Source of the DNA: a bacterium
Lineage (GTDB): Bacteria; Desulfobacterota; DSWW01
Direction of reading: 5' to 3'
Length of the DNA: 64,000 bases
Assembly: GCA_028277985.1 (NCBI GenBank)
Contig: JANQFG010000023.1
Coordinates: 1-64,000 of the forward strand
A model generated the notes under the pieces. The model had not been told where the DNA came from, did no database searches, and was given only the letters and a program-made list of their open reading frames with translations. Positions 1 through 9,143 of this stretch are shown here, piece after piece. The position numbers and the translations under genes are program-made. Position 1 is the stretch's first letter. The number at the start of each line of letters is the position of its first letter.

Positions 1-12
1 CGTGAAGGGATA

Positions 13-615
13 TCAGTTGTAGTCCTCGCTTTTCACATGGACCTTGATTTCGATGAGGGTCGGGTGGTGGCTGTTGTAGTTCACATCGTGCCAGTGCCAT
101 CCCGGGTCATCGACTTCCAAGGAGTAGGTGTCATGCGTTTCGTCCTCAAAGGTTATGTCTTCATATAGGGGACCGTAGGCGCAGACGTGAATGGCATAAT
201 CGTACCACCAGCTCCTGTCATCCTTCACTTCGATGTCGAATTCCGTGGTGTCAGCCATGTCATCCGTATTATTGTGCTGATAAATGGCGTTCGAAAAAAC
301 GCTCTGGGAAAACTGGTCGCAACTTCCTCCCCAATTCCAGGTGTCGAGCTTCAGATGCCCACCACCGACGCCCAGTTTGCCGTCAATCAGATGGTAATCG
401 TAGAGGGTATAGGTATTCGTGTCGAAGAAGGAATCCGTCTCTGTCTTCTTACTGCAGGACATGGAGAACACATCGTTGGTATGAGCGGCGAAGAATCGAG
501 AGCGGGCAACTCTCTTGCCGGCTTCCATTACCTGCCAATCGAGCTTAAGGACAGAGGTCTTGGTGGATGGCTTGGAGGGAACGCTAAGAGGTATAACTGA
601 ACTACGAGGAATCAT
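13..615 (-). CDS. hypothetical protein, about 200 aa
   Basis: I do not recognise this protein. It has no obvious signal peptide or membrane segment. Its C-terminal half is rich in Asp, His, Trp and Tyr (for example WHWHDVNYNSHHP near the end), which suggests a soluble beta-rich fold and perhaps metal contacts. There is no strong ribosome binding site before the first ATG. An internal ATG about 29 codons in (MEAGKR) follows a weak AGGT-like site, so the start is uncertain. The stop lies at 13-15, so the gene is complete at its 3' end. It is transcribed away from the catabolic operon that begins at 1383. Confidence 0.5.
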   Translation of the reverse strand: MIPRSSVIPLSVPSKPSTKTSVLKLDWQVMEAGKRVARSRFFAAHTNDVFSMSCSKKTETDSFFDTNTYTLYDYHLIDGKLGVGGGHLKLDTWNWGGSCDQFSQSVFSNAIYQHNNTDDMADTTEFDIEVKDDRSWWYDYAIHVCAYGPLYEDITFEDETHDTYSLEVDDPGWHWHDVNYNSHHPTLIEIKVHVKSEDYN

Positions 616-686
616 AACCCAGAACGGTCCCGAATGTACCGGTCCGTTTCATATCAAGTTTCTAATCGATAGGAATCGATCTCCCC

Positions 687-700
687 CCGCTCATGAGCGG
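687..700. promoter_or_regulatory. 14-bp perfect palindrome upstream of the 69-aa gene
   Basis: CCGCTCATGAGCGG is a perfect inverted repeat in the divergent intergenic region between the minus-strand gene ending its 5' side at 615 and the plus-strand small gene at 812. Just upstream there is a short direct repeat of AATCGAT. It could be a dimeric regulator site or a small hairpin. No regulator gene lies beside it. Confidence 0.3.
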
Positions 701-811
701 ACCGAATTTCATTGCCTCGCCTCACAAGAAGTGTAATGATGATAACAGATTCCACTCCTTGTGATACTTCTCTCTCTTTGACAACCCTTGGACAGAGGAG
801 GGCAGAACATC

Positions 812-1021
812 ATGAAGGAAAAACGATTGATAACCATGACCATCGCCTCGAACATTCTGTCGGCCTACTACGCAAACAAGAACTGCTACTGCACGGTCAA
901 CAACAAAGAGCCGGATGACGCCACCAAAGAAGAGCTCCTGAAGCGGGTGATTTACGTGTTCGAAAATCTGTGCACCTCGTATCTCGGGGATATCGAGAAC
1001 ATCGCGGATGGCGTCAAGTAG
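812..1021 (+). CDS. small hypothetical protein, 69 aa
   Basis: This short acidic protein starts MKEKRLITM and contains a Tyr/Cys cluster (YYANKNCYCTV, residues about 18-28) followed by an amphipathic helix. The start at 812 is chosen because GAGGAGG (795-801) sits about 10 nt before it. An in-frame ATG at 788 has no such site. I do not recognise the family. It stands alone on the plus strand before the operon at 1383. The clean ribosome binding site argues that it is translated. Confidence 0.55.
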   Translation: MKEKRLITMTIASNILSAYYANKNCYCTVNNKEPDDATKEELLKRVIYVFENLCTSYLGDIENIADGVK

Positions 1022-1382
1022 ACCGCATCGATTCCCGAGCCGCTCCGCTTGAAGTCTCTCTTGAATGTGCCACCGAAAGGGATTCTTCTGCGTTGAGATT
1101 CAGGCGGTGGAGGTTCACAGCCTCTCAATCCGCCCGACAATTCCGAGCAAAACAGTAGACGACGAGTCGCTTAGTGCGATGTCTTCTGCCGTTTGTGTCA
1201 AGATCCGCCCATTCACCGCAAAGGCGGTCCCATATTCTTGACACACTACTCCTTTCCACTTACCCTGATTCCTTCCGGCATCGAATACCTGCATGTCGAA
1301 CGTCAAGCGACGGTCTCTTCGTTGTTGGTTCTGACTGCTCCCCTACCCCCTTGGCTCGGACATATAGAAAGGAGTCGTTCTA
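1022..1382. other. intergenic region before the OYE-ETF operon
   Basis: These 361 bases hold no convincing gene. A TTGACA at 1238-1243 is followed after 17 bp by TACCCT, a poor -10, so it is only a weak promoter candidate for the operon at 1383. The ribosome binding site for that operon is AAAGGAG just before the start. Confidence 0.4.
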
Positions 1383-3407
1383 ATGGCAGATTACCGGTAT
1401 CTGTTCACTCCCTTGAAACTTGGACCCATCGTACTCAAGAACCGGATCGTATGCGCTGCCCATGGCAACCAGGTTGCCGATCCGGTCACGTTCATGGTGA
1501 CGGATCGGGCCAAGTCCTACTATGAAGAAAGGGCCCGAGGCGGGGCAGCCGCCATTATCCTGGTAAGCTCGAGCGTAGACGAAACGGCCGATTATTTTCC
1601 TGCCACCAACTTTGCCCTGTGGACGGATGACATCATTCCAGGGCTGAAAGAATTGGTCGACATCTGCCACGCGAATGACTGCAAGTTCCTCGTGCAGCCC
1701 AGTCATCCGGGAGTGCACAACGATTGCCACGTACAGGTGGACGAAGTTCCCCGGGCGCCTTCTCAAATACCGGCCGTGGAGTACCCGAATCTGGTCCCCA
1801 AGGAATTGACCAAAAAGGAGATTGTGGAGATTCAGGACAAGTTCGCCCGTGCCGCCGGTCGTTGCGTGGCAGCTGGTGTAGACGGCATAGAGTTGATGTG
1901 CGGTCACGAGAAGCTGACCTGGGCCTTCCTCGCCCCTCTGAGTAACAAACGGACCGACGAATACGGCGGATCCCTTGAAAACCGATTCCGCTTCATGGGC
2001 GAGATGCTCGAAAAGGTCCGCAGAGAAACCGGGGATGATTTTCCCATTGGCCTTCGCTTGAACATCACGGAATTAGAAAACGGCGGCATGACCCTGGAGG
2101 AGGGGATTCAAATCGCCAAGATGTTCGAGGCGACCGGAAAACTCGACTGGCTCGGCTGTGTCATGGCCACCTACCGCTCCATGCCATTTGAGTTGAGCCC
2201 GTTCTGCGCAAATCTCGAGCCCGGATGGGGCGGGGAATTCTCGCGCAACATCAAGGCGGAGATAAAGAAGATGCCTGTGTCCGTTTCCGGCAAGATCACC
2301 GACCCCGGGCTCGCAGAAAATATGATTGCTGAAGGTGCGTGTGACTATGTATATCTCGCCCGCACTCTCATCGCGGATCCCCATTTCCCACGCAAGGCCA
2401 TGCAAGGCAAAGAGGATGACATCGCCCCCTGCATTGCCTGCAACCAGGGATGTGTGGCTCGGTGCTTTGCCGGCGCTCGAGGCACGACAAACGGCATTCG
2501 CTGCACGGTCAACCCTGCCGCCGGGGAAGAGCTTCGATGGGGCAGTTGGCTGTTCAGCAATACCGGCACTCGAAAGAAGATCCTGGTGGTGGGCGCCGGC
2601 CCGGCAGGGCTTCAGTGTGCCCTCACTGCTTCCCAGCGTGGACATGAAGTGACGATTTACGACCAACAGGATGAACTCGGCGGCCAGGCACGCTTGATCA
2701 AGAAGCTCCCGGGCCACACCGCGCCACAGACCTTCCTCGACTATCTCGCGGGTCAGCTTCAGAAACTCAACGTTCCTATCCACCTGGGCCAGGACATCAA
2801 CGGGGAAAACATCAAATCCTTGATAGACCGCCAAGCCCCGGACCTGGTTGCCCTTGCCACAGGTTCACGCCCGGCGCGTGACGGCCGCGGAGGACTCACC
2901 GGCGTACCCATTCCAGGATGGGAGCAAGCACATGTGTGCACGTATGAGGACATTCTGTTGAACACGGGTTCCGTCGGACAGAACGTTCTGATTGTCGACG
3001 AACTGGCAGACCGGGTATCGCCGGGAATTGCCGAACTGCTGGCAGAGTCGGGCAAGAACGTTACGGTCGTCACCCGATGGGCCTCGTTCTCTCCTAATCT
3101 GCATTGGTGGCTCGACGAACCCTTCACCATCGGCAAGCTCGACATGCTGGGCGTACAGATACACCCGGATACATGGGTCAAGGAAATCACGCCCACCGGA
3201 GCGACCTGTTTCAATATGTTCTCTTTCCGTGAATTCGAGCTTGCGGCCGATACCGTCGTGCTGACGACGATGAAGTATTCCCAAACGGATCTCTACGCTC
3301 TTTTTGACAAAGAAGGGATTGAATGCCATCTGATTGGCGATGCGAAAGCACCGCGTTGGATCTGGAACGCAACGCATGACGGGTTCAAGCTGGCTTGGGA
3401 AGCATAG
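1383..3407 (+). CDS. OYE / trimethylamine-dehydrogenase-like FMN, Fe-S, NAD(P)-fold oxidoreductase
   Basis: This 674-aa protein has the layout of the 2,4-dienoyl-CoA reductase / trimethylamine dehydrogenase family. An FMN-binding TIM barrel (residues about 1-340) is followed by a Cys cluster for one 4Fe-4S centre (C350, C353, C357, with further Cys at 361 and 374). A pyridine-nucleotide-disulfide-oxidoreductase-like domain begins at the dinucleotide motif VVGAGPAGLQ (about 400). After the last Cys comes NPAAGEELRWG, which resembles the amine-dehydrogenase branch more than FadH. The next genes encode ETF and a membrane Fe-S protein, and trimethylamine dehydrogenase is known to reduce ETF. I infer a catabolic dehydrogenase or enoate reductase feeding ETF. 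The substrate is unknown. Confidence 0.85.
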   Translation: MADYRYLFTPLKLGPIVLKNRIVCAAHGNQVADPVTFMVTDRAKSYYEERARGGAAAIILVSSSVDETADYFPATNFALWTDDIIPGLKELVDICHANDCKFLVQPSHPGVHNDCHVQVDEVPRAPSQIPAVEYPNLVPKELTKKEIVEIQDKFARAAGRCVAAGVDGIELMCGHEKLTWAFLAPLSNKRTDEYGGSLENRFRFMGEMLEKVRRETGDDFPIGLRLNITELENGGMTLEEGIQIAKMFEATGKLDWLGCVMATYRSMPFELSPFCANLEPGWGGEFSRNIKAEIKKMPVSVSGKITDPGLAENMIAEGACDYVYLARTLIADPHFPRKAMQGKEDDIAPCIACNQGCVARCFAGARGTTNGIRCTVNPAAGEELRWGSWLFSNTGTRKKILVVGAGPAGLQCALTASQRGHEVTIYDQQDELGGQARLIKKLPGHTAPQTFLDYLAGQLQKLNVPIHLGQDINGENIKSLIDRQAPDLVALATGSRPARDGRGGLTGVPIPGWEQAHVCTYEDILLNTGSVGQNVLIVDELADRVSPGIAELLAESGKNVTVVTRWASFSPNLHWWLDEPFTIGKLDMLGVQIHPDTWVKEITPTGATCFNMFSFREFELAADTVVLTTMKYSQTDLYALFDKEGIECHLIGDAKAPRWIWNATHDGFKLAWEA

Positions 3408-3422
3408 TCTCGAAGGACGTTC

Positions 3423-4406
3423 ATGATGGTCAGCGAGGTATGGTCTTTTCTGGAGACCGATGGAGATCGTCTGTCAGATACGGCCGTGAGCATGGCCACG
3501 GAGGCCAAGCGTACGGCAAAGATCTTCAATGCCCGGCCGGCAGGCGTTGTCTTCAGTCAAGCCCCGGAAGAGTTGATCGACGCAGTCCAGCCCTACGGGC
3601 TGGAGAAACTCTACTGCTGCCGCCGGGATCTTCCCCTTTCGCCGGAAATTATCGCAGATTCCATCCGCACGGCGGCCGTTGATCTATCCCCGGAATTCCT
3701 GCTGTTTGCAGATACTTCTCTCGGCACGGACGTAGGGACAAGGGTTGCCGCGGGTTTGCAACGGGGATTCATCTCTCCGTGTACCGATTTTTCCAGAGAC
3801 GCGGAAACCCCTGCCGCGCGGAAAAGCATCTATCGCGGAAAGGCGGATGCCATCGTTGCCTGGACTACGCCGCCTCCCTACCTGGCCGGCGTGGCATTGG
3901 AAGCCCTGGAGGCAACATCCATTGCCGGTGCTTCTCGACCGGAGCTGGTCGATATCGCCCTCTCTGCACAACCCTCCAGGAACCGACTGGAACGAAGCTG
4001 GGCCGTGGACCTTTCCGAACTCGATCTGTCAGAAGCAACCGTTGCCATCGGCGTTGGCAAGGGCGTGGCTCCGGATCAGATGTCCCTTGTGGAGCAGCTT
4101 GCAGAACGTATCCAAGGGGTTGTTGGAGGCACGCGAATCGCTGTATACGACGGTTTGATTCCCCACGAACGGCAGATCGGGACCACGGGCAAATGGCTCG
4201 ACTGTGATCTGTATATCGCCCTGGGAATCTCCGGGGCGCCCCAGCATGTCATGGGCATTAAATCCGTAAAGAAGGTCATCGCCATAAACATTGCCAGGGA
4301 GGCACCCATCTTCAAGTTTGCACATCTCGGGGTGGTCCATGATTGGCAGGAAGTCATTGAAGGTCTGATCAAACTGTTGAGCACCAGAACTGGAAAGGCA
4401 CAATGA
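3423..4406 (+). CDS. etfA: electron transfer flavoprotein alpha subunit
   Basis: The 327-aa protein is an ETF alpha subunit. The C-terminal FAD-binding domain is clear: the region around residues 235-310 contains IPHERQIGTTGK, ALGISGAPQHVMG and VIAINIAREAPIFKFA, the family signatures for FAD binding. ETF carries electrons between flavin dehydrogenases and the quinone pool. The stop overlaps the start of etfB by ATGA, which indicates translational coupling. ATG codons at 3423 and 3426 are both possible starts. The N-terminal domain is divergent, as is common for ETFs dedicated to one dehydrogenase. Confidence 0.9.
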   Translation: MMVSEVWSFLETDGDRLSDTAVSMATEAKRTAKIFNARPAGVVFSQAPEELIDAVQPYGLEKLYCCRRDLPLSPEIIADSIRTAAVDLSPEFLLFADTSLGTDVGTRVAAGLQRGFISPCTDFSRDAETPAARKSIYRGKADAIVAWTTPPPYLAGVALEALEATSIAGASRPELVDIALSAQPSRNRLERSWAVDLSELDLSEATVAIGVGKGVAPDQMSLVEQLAERIQGVVGGTRIAVYDGLIPHERQIGTTGKWLDCDLYIALGISGAPQHVMGIKSVKKVIAINIAREAPIFKFAHLGVVHDWQEVIEGLIKLLSTRTGKAQ

Positions 4407-5248
4407 ACATCATCGCCTGCCTGAAGGTGATCGCGGACCCGGATATCGCCACCTTCGATGTGGTTGAAGACAAACTCACAGGCCTTCACCCGGTCATGGA
4501 CCCAATCGGCCATCACGTTCTGGAGGCTGCTCTCCGGTTACGAGAAGAAAATGGCGGCCGATTGACTGCTGTCTGCCTTGGAGATGGGACTGCGGATGCC
4601 ATACTTCGCCAGGCCTTGCACCAGGGTGCGGATGCCGCCGTACGCCTGTCGGCGGATGGACTCGCCGAGACCGACACGTGGGCACGTGCCGGAGCAATCG
4701 CCAAAGGTATTTCCGCAACACCATTCGATCTTCTCCTGACCGGTTCCGCCAGTGCCGACAGCGGCAACTCCTATATGCCGGCTGCATTGGCCGCCCACCT
4801 GGAGATACCCTTTTCGACTCACATCGTGGATGTCCGAGCGAGAGATGACAAATGCCTGGTCGTGGTCAAGAAGCTTCCTCACGGAAAACGTGAAACCTAC
4901 CACCTCGATCTCCCGGCGATTGTCGCGTGTGCTCATGGAATCAATGTGCCACGGTATGTTGCCCCCTTCGGCCGGGTACACCGACTGGGCGAGAAGAAAT
5001 CGATAGAAACTGTCGCAGTGGAACTGACACCTGATGAGAAGGTCCCGCTGACTCGCACTGTCAGCGTCACCGCTTCCAAGCCCCGGGTCAAGGCAGGCAT
5101 CAACATCACGGCTCTGTCCATGCAGGACCGGATGAAGATGATGCGGGGGGAGCTTGGAACGAAAAAAGAGATCTTCACGGGCTCCGCTCATGATGCGGCC
5201 CGCAAGATCCTGGATCATGGGAAATTGGATTCGATTCCGGGCAAATAG
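4403..5248 (+). CDS. etfB: electron transfer flavoprotein beta subunit
   Basis: The 281-aa protein is an ETF beta subunit, starting MNIIACLKVIADPD. It has the usual layout, including GHHVLEAALRLRE, a nucleotide-binding segment around LLLTGSASADSG, and a C-terminal recognition-loop region. It forms a heterodimer with the alpha subunit encoded just upstream (4-bp overlap). The following membrane Fe-S gene starts 11 nt after the stop, so one transcript is likely. Whether the ETF is bifurcating cannot be decided without modelling the beta-subunit flavin site. Confidence 0.9.
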   Translation: MNIIACLKVIADPDIATFDVVEDKLTGLHPVMDPIGHHVLEAALRLREENGGRLTAVCLGDGTADAILRQALHQGADAAVRLSADGLAETDTWARAGAIAKGISATPFDLLLTGSASADSGNSYMPAALAAHLEIPFSTHIVDVRARDDKCLVVVKKLPHGKRETYHLDLPAIVACAHGINVPRYVAPFGRVHRLGEKKSIETVAVELTPDEKVPLTRTVSVTASKPRVKAGINITALSMQDRMKMMRGELGTKKEIFTGSAHDAARKILDHGKLDSIPGK

Positions 5249-5259
5249 AAGGCTGTCGC

Positions 5260-7215
5260 ATGATGGAATTTGAACGGGTTGTATTTTGGCTGCTTCTGTT
5301 CACCGCCCTGGGTGTCTCCGGTCGCAGATTGGCTTTCTATGTCCGCTCCGTTCGGAAGGGTAAAGGACGATTGCCCCGAAACCAGCTTCCAAGAAGGATG
5401 AAGGCCGTCACGAACCACGTGATCGGGCAACAACCGAACCTGAACGCCGCAACCACCGGGGACCTCGCCGGACCCGGGCATATTCTGATCTTCTGGGGAG
5501 CGGTTGTCCTGGCGCTCTACTTCATGTTTCCCATTCTGCTCGGAGAAGGGTTCGGCCTATCCGATTCGATCCGTCCAACCTCTGCAGCCCGGCTGCTGCT
5601 GACGTTGGCCGACATCTCTTCCCCCTTGCTGGTCATCGGCATGATGGGGGCGGCCCTGCGGCGAAGCGTCCTGAAACCGGAGCGACTCGGGCCTGAATTC
5701 GATGCCGGCCTGTTCTGGGGCTTGACCCTGTCTGTTGTACTATTGGTGGGTTGTTACTTTGGGGTCGAAAGTCTGCGACTTTTTCTCGGTCTCAACGAAA
5801 CGGCTCCTATTCTGACGCGCTTTCTGGCTAAGGGGTGGACCGCCCTCTCCCTGACAAAGGCTCAGGCCGCTTTTCTCTACCAGGCCGTCTTCTGGGCCCA
5901 GTACCTATTGATTCTGATGCTTTTCGTCTACGGCACCTACTCGAGTCACCGACATCCTCTATTCAGCCCCTTCAATATCTTCTTTCAGTCCTTTTCACCC
6001 CCCGGTGAGATTCCCTGGATCGACTTTGCTGAAGAAGAACGGTTCGGTGCGTCGCGCCCGCAAGAACTGGACAGAAACCTACTACTGGATGGTTTTGCCT
6101 GCACCCATTGCGGCCGCTGCCAGGACGCCTGCCCCGCTCATGCCACGGAAAAGCCGCTGTCGCCCAAGACACTCGTCCTTGATATCAACCGCTGCCTATT
6201 GGCATCCGAGCACAACGCAGCACTCGCGGTTCAACCGGGCCAGCCTGCCGGGATAGAAATGGAAACGCTGCTGTCCTGTACCACCTGCGGTGCATGCATC
6301 GAGGCCTGCCCCGTTGCGAACAGGCCGCTGGACAGCGTCATAGCACTTCGACGACACCTGGTGTATGAAGGCCTATTCGAGCCGGGCCACGCCACCACAC
6401 TGAGGCGCATCTCCCAGGACGCTAATCCCTGGGGCGTGCGCTGGCATCGGCGAGCCGAACATTTCGATCTCCCTGTCGCGGATCCGAACGAACACTATGA
6501 CTGCATCTACTGGCTGGGCTGCACCGCGGCCTTTGATGACCGGGCCAGACGCATTGCGGATGCAATGGCGGCCATCCTGAACAGTGCCGGTGTGCGTGCA
6601 GCCATTCTGGGTCCCTCGGAGAAATGCTGTGGGGACGCTGCGAGACGCATAGGTGATGAGGGGCTGTTTCAGAAACTCTCCATGGAAAATATCAATACAC
6701 TGAACGGCTATGATTTCGACTTCCTTCTCACCCACTGCCCACATTGCTTCAACAGCCTGACGAATGACTACCGGCCGTTGGGTGGCTCATTCCGTGTGGT
6801 CCACCACAGCGACCTTCTTTCGGATCTGATCCGTTCGAAGCGACTCGACCTGCACTCTGCCAGGGGAAGCTTCCTGTACCACGACCCATGCTACCTGGGT
6901 CGTTACAACGGCGTCTACGATGCTCCTCGAGAAGCGCTGAAGAGCTTCTGCTCCAACGTTTCAGAGTTCGAGCGCAGTCAAGCGAACAGTTTCTGCTGCG
7001 GTGCCGGTGGCGGGCATATGTGGAAAACAACGGAAACGGGCCGACGAATGAGTGTCGCCCGGGTGGAGCAGGCGCTTCAAACGGATCCGGATCACATCGC
7101 CAGTGCCTGTCCCTATTGCCTCCTCATGTTCGAAGAGGCGATTCAGACCCTGGCCCCGGAGAAACCGGTGATGGTCAGCGATATTGCAGAGGTCGTGCAG
7201 ATGCATCTCAAATGA
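5260..7215 (+). CDS. membrane HdrD-like Fe-S protein, probable ETF:quinone oxidoreductase
   Basis: This 651-aa protein has an N-terminal membrane domain of about five hydrophobic segments (residues about 4-26, 73-93, 108-128, 150-170 and 208-228). It is followed by two 4Fe-4S motifs, CTHCGRCQDACP (about 280) and CTTCGACIEACP (about 345), and two CCG-type cysteine-rich domains (KCCGDAARR; later HDPCYLG, CCGAGGGHMW and CPYC). This NarI-like plus HdrD-like architecture is known for ETF:(methyl)menaquinone oxidoreductases. Its position directly after etfAB supports that role. I infer it passes electrons from ETF to quinone at the inner membrane. Confidence 0.88.
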   Translation: MMEFERVVFWLLLFTALGVSGRRLAFYVRSVRKGKGRLPRNQLPRRMKAVTNHVIGQQPNLNAATTGDLAGPGHILIFWGAVVLALYFMFPILLGEGFGLSDSIRPTSAARLLLTLADISSPLLVIGMMGAALRRSVLKPERLGPEFDAGLFWGLTLSVVLLVGCYFGVESLRLFLGLNETAPILTRFLAKGWTALSLTKAQAAFLYQAVFWAQYLLILMLFVYGTYSSHRHPLFSPFNIFFQSFSPPGEIPWIDFAEEERFGASRPQELDRNLLLDGFACTHCGRCQDACPAHATEKPLSPKTLVLDINRCLLASEHNAALAVQPGQPAGIEMETLLSCTTCGACIEACPVANRPLDSVIALRRHLVYEGLFEPGHATTLRRISQDANPWGVRWHRRAEHFDLPVADPNEHYDCIYWLGCTAAFDDRARRIADAMAAILNSAGVRAAILGPSEKCCGDAARRIGDEGLFQKLSMENINTLNGYDFDFLLTHCPHCFNSLTNDYRPLGGSFRVVHHSDLLSDLIRSKRLDLHSARGSFLYHDPCYLGRYNGVYDAPREALKSFCSNVSEFERSQANSFCCGAGGGHMWKTTETGRRMSVARVEQALQTDPDHIASACPYCLLMFEEAIQTLAPEKPVMVSDIAEVVQMHLK

Positions 7216-7228
7216 AGAAAGAAGCTGT

Positions 7229-7783
7229 TCAATTCCCTTCATCCGGTCCAACCCAGTCCCCTGCCTCACCAAAAACCAGGAAGAACCCTGAATTCCTCTT
7301 TCCCCCGGCCCAGCCGAAGTAGGCCGCTCCAAGAAATAATCTTTCATTGACCTTTCTGATTTCATCTTTCATTGAATGATTCAACCCCTTGCAGTAGGGG
7401 CTGTAGTCCACATGGAAGGAGTCCTTATCGTCATAAACTGATTTCCCTATATAGGTATTCATCCTCAAGGCTCTGATTATCTTGTTCTTGCCCTTTTCTT
7501 TCTTGCGGAATTTGTTATACCCCCACCCGCTGGACTCTTCGAAGGGATAGAAAGCGTCACCCTCCCATCTCCCGGGACCCATGATTCTATGAACGTAGAA
7601 CTCCCCAAACAGACCGGCAAATCCCTTCTTGATGATTTTCGTCTCATACTCACCTTTCATCTCTGAAAAGGGAGGTGCATCAAGAGAGCGGAAAAGGCTC
7701 ATCAATTCGATTGCCGATAGCTGTTCCAAATCATCGATTGTAGCGTCTTTCACGTCTTTTCCGATAATCTCATGCGGTTCCAT
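7229..7783 (-). CDS. conserved hypothetical protein, 184 aa
   Basis: The start at 7783 (MEPHEIIG) is preferred because AAGGGGGAG lies 7 nt upstream on the minus strand. An upstream in-frame ATG at 7813 lacks a site. The protein is soluble, with conserved-looking blocks (RIMGPGRWEGDAFYPF, residues about 65-80, and FGWAGGKRNSGFFLVFG near the end) in the style of small ligand-binding uncharacterised families. I cannot assign a function. It converges tail to tail with the ETF operon, with only 13 bp between the stops. Confidence 0.65.
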   Translation of the reverse strand: MEPHEIIGKDVKDATIDDLEQLSAIELMSLFRSLDAPPFSEMKGEYETKIIKKGFAGLFGEFYVHRIMGPGRWEGDAFYPFEESSGWGYNKFRKKEKGKNKIIRALRMNTYIGKSVYDDKDSFHVDYSPYCKGLNHSMKDEIRKVNERLFLGAAYFGWAGGKRNSGFFLVFGEAGDWVGPDEGN

Positions 7784-7971
7784 GGATAGACTCCCCCTTC
7801 CCGGACCGTTCAATCCTGCCGTGGATCGTCAACGATCAGAAACCCCGTTGAATGTTCGAGATAGAGCTGCAGACCTAACAATAGGCTCGATCTCGAAAAC
7901 CAACAAGGGTCATATGAGCCAAATATCAGGCAGAAAGGGCCAACAAGAGGGAGTGTTGTCAAGAAACCATC

Positions 7972-9054
7972 TTATCCATACCAGCCGACATCATTGACCG
8001 CCTTGGTCATGGCCCACACGCATCCTGCCGGAGCCATGGGAGGCATTTCGCAGCCGGTAGAAAAGACGAATCCCCCAGAAATGTCCTTGTGTTCGACCAC
8101 CAGGTCGCGGGTGGCTTCGTAGACTTCCTGGGGTTTCTGGGTCTGGACGATGGTGGGCTCAAGATTCCCGAAGGCAATGTGGTCCGGAAAAAACTCGGCA
8201 ACCTTTGCTAGATCGATCTCGTGGCCCACGCTCATAATCCCCGGGTCACCCATCTCCACTTCCGCCCAGAAGGGGAGATTGGCGTTCTGCTCACCGCACG
8301 GATGAAAGAAGAAATGCCTGTAGCCGAGTTCTCTGTAGGCGGCGTGTTGCTTCCTCAAGTGAGGGAGGCAGAACTCGTTGAACATCTTCGGGGAGATGAT
8401 CTGGTTCGAGTGTGTGGGCCCTCCGACAAAGGGGCAGATTCTCGCCGGGTCGAATTTCTCGGCGTACAATCTGGCCACAGCAATCTGGAAGTCCGTCACG
8501 AACTCGAAGAGCTTGTGCACCATTTCGGGTTTCTTGTAGGTCATCCGGCTCAACGTCTCTATTCCGATGAGCGCCCTGCCCGTTTCCATAGGGCCGCTTC
8601 CCAGAAGACCGACGACCAGGCCCTCCGGCTGGGCCTCCAGTGCATAGGCGACGGAAGCAAGCATGAGGGGGATGGTCCCCGCCTGTTCAAGATTGTCAGG
8701 GATTTTCAGGTTCAGGATATCCTCGTCGCTCTGAACAGGATGTCTCGTAATCATCGGGGCCTGGGAAAAATCGCCCTCGGGCCACCTGACTTCGCCTCCG
8801 AATTCGAGGGTGGGCCAGCAAGCAAGCGCACCGGGGACCAGCACCATGGGCAGCCAGCCATACTGCTCATTGGCCCAGATCTGTACATCGGTGCTGACCT
8901 TCAGGTCCGTGTACACGTCATTGATGGTGTAGCCGCAACTCAGCACGCTGTATCCCAGAGAAAGGGGCCACAGAGGAACTCGATCGGGTCGCTCGCGGTT
9001 CAGAAGCGCTTCCAGACGTTCGGCTTCACTCATGCCCTGCTTCGAGCCTGCCAT
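7972..9054 (-). CDS. URO-D/MtaA-like methyltransferase (paralogue 1)
   Basis: The 360-aa protein belongs to the uroporphyrinogen decarboxylase fold superfamily, in the branch of MtaA/CmuA-type methyltransferases acting with corrinoid proteins. The zinc-ligand pattern is visible: HPCGEQN near residue 262 and a later Cys in STGCEMPPMAP near 340. This His-X-Cys...Cys set is the metal site of cobamide-dependent methyltransferases, not of heme-pathway HemE. The start at 9054 has AGGAGGGT about 7 nt upstream. A paralogue at 12471 sits next to a MtaC-like corrinoid protein, so both probably move methyl groups to or from a corrinoid. The methyl donor is unknown. Confidence 0.8.
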   Translation of the reverse strand: MAGSKQGMSEAERLEALLNRERPDRVPLWPLSLGYSVLSCGYTINDVYTDLKVSTDVQIWANEQYGWLPMVLVPGALACWPTLEFGGEVRWPEGDFSQAPMITRHPVQSDEDILNLKIPDNLEQAGTIPLMLASVAYALEAQPEGLVVGLLGSGPMETGRALIGIETLSRMTYKKPEMVHKLFEFVTDFQIAVARLYAEKFDPARICPFVGGPTHSNQIISPKMFNEFCLPHLRKQHAAYRELGYRHFFFHPCGEQNANLPFWAEVEMGDPGIMSVGHEIDLAKVAEFFPDHIAFGNLEPTIVQTQKPQEVYEATRDLVVEHKDISGGFVFSTGCEMPPMAPAGCVWAMTKAVNDVGWYG

Positions 9055-9143
9055 GTTTCGACCCTCCTCGGTCTCGATCATCGCTCTCTGGGGGTTATTC
9101 GAAATGAATCTTCTTTCAACACAGACAACGGAAGTCGACTTGA

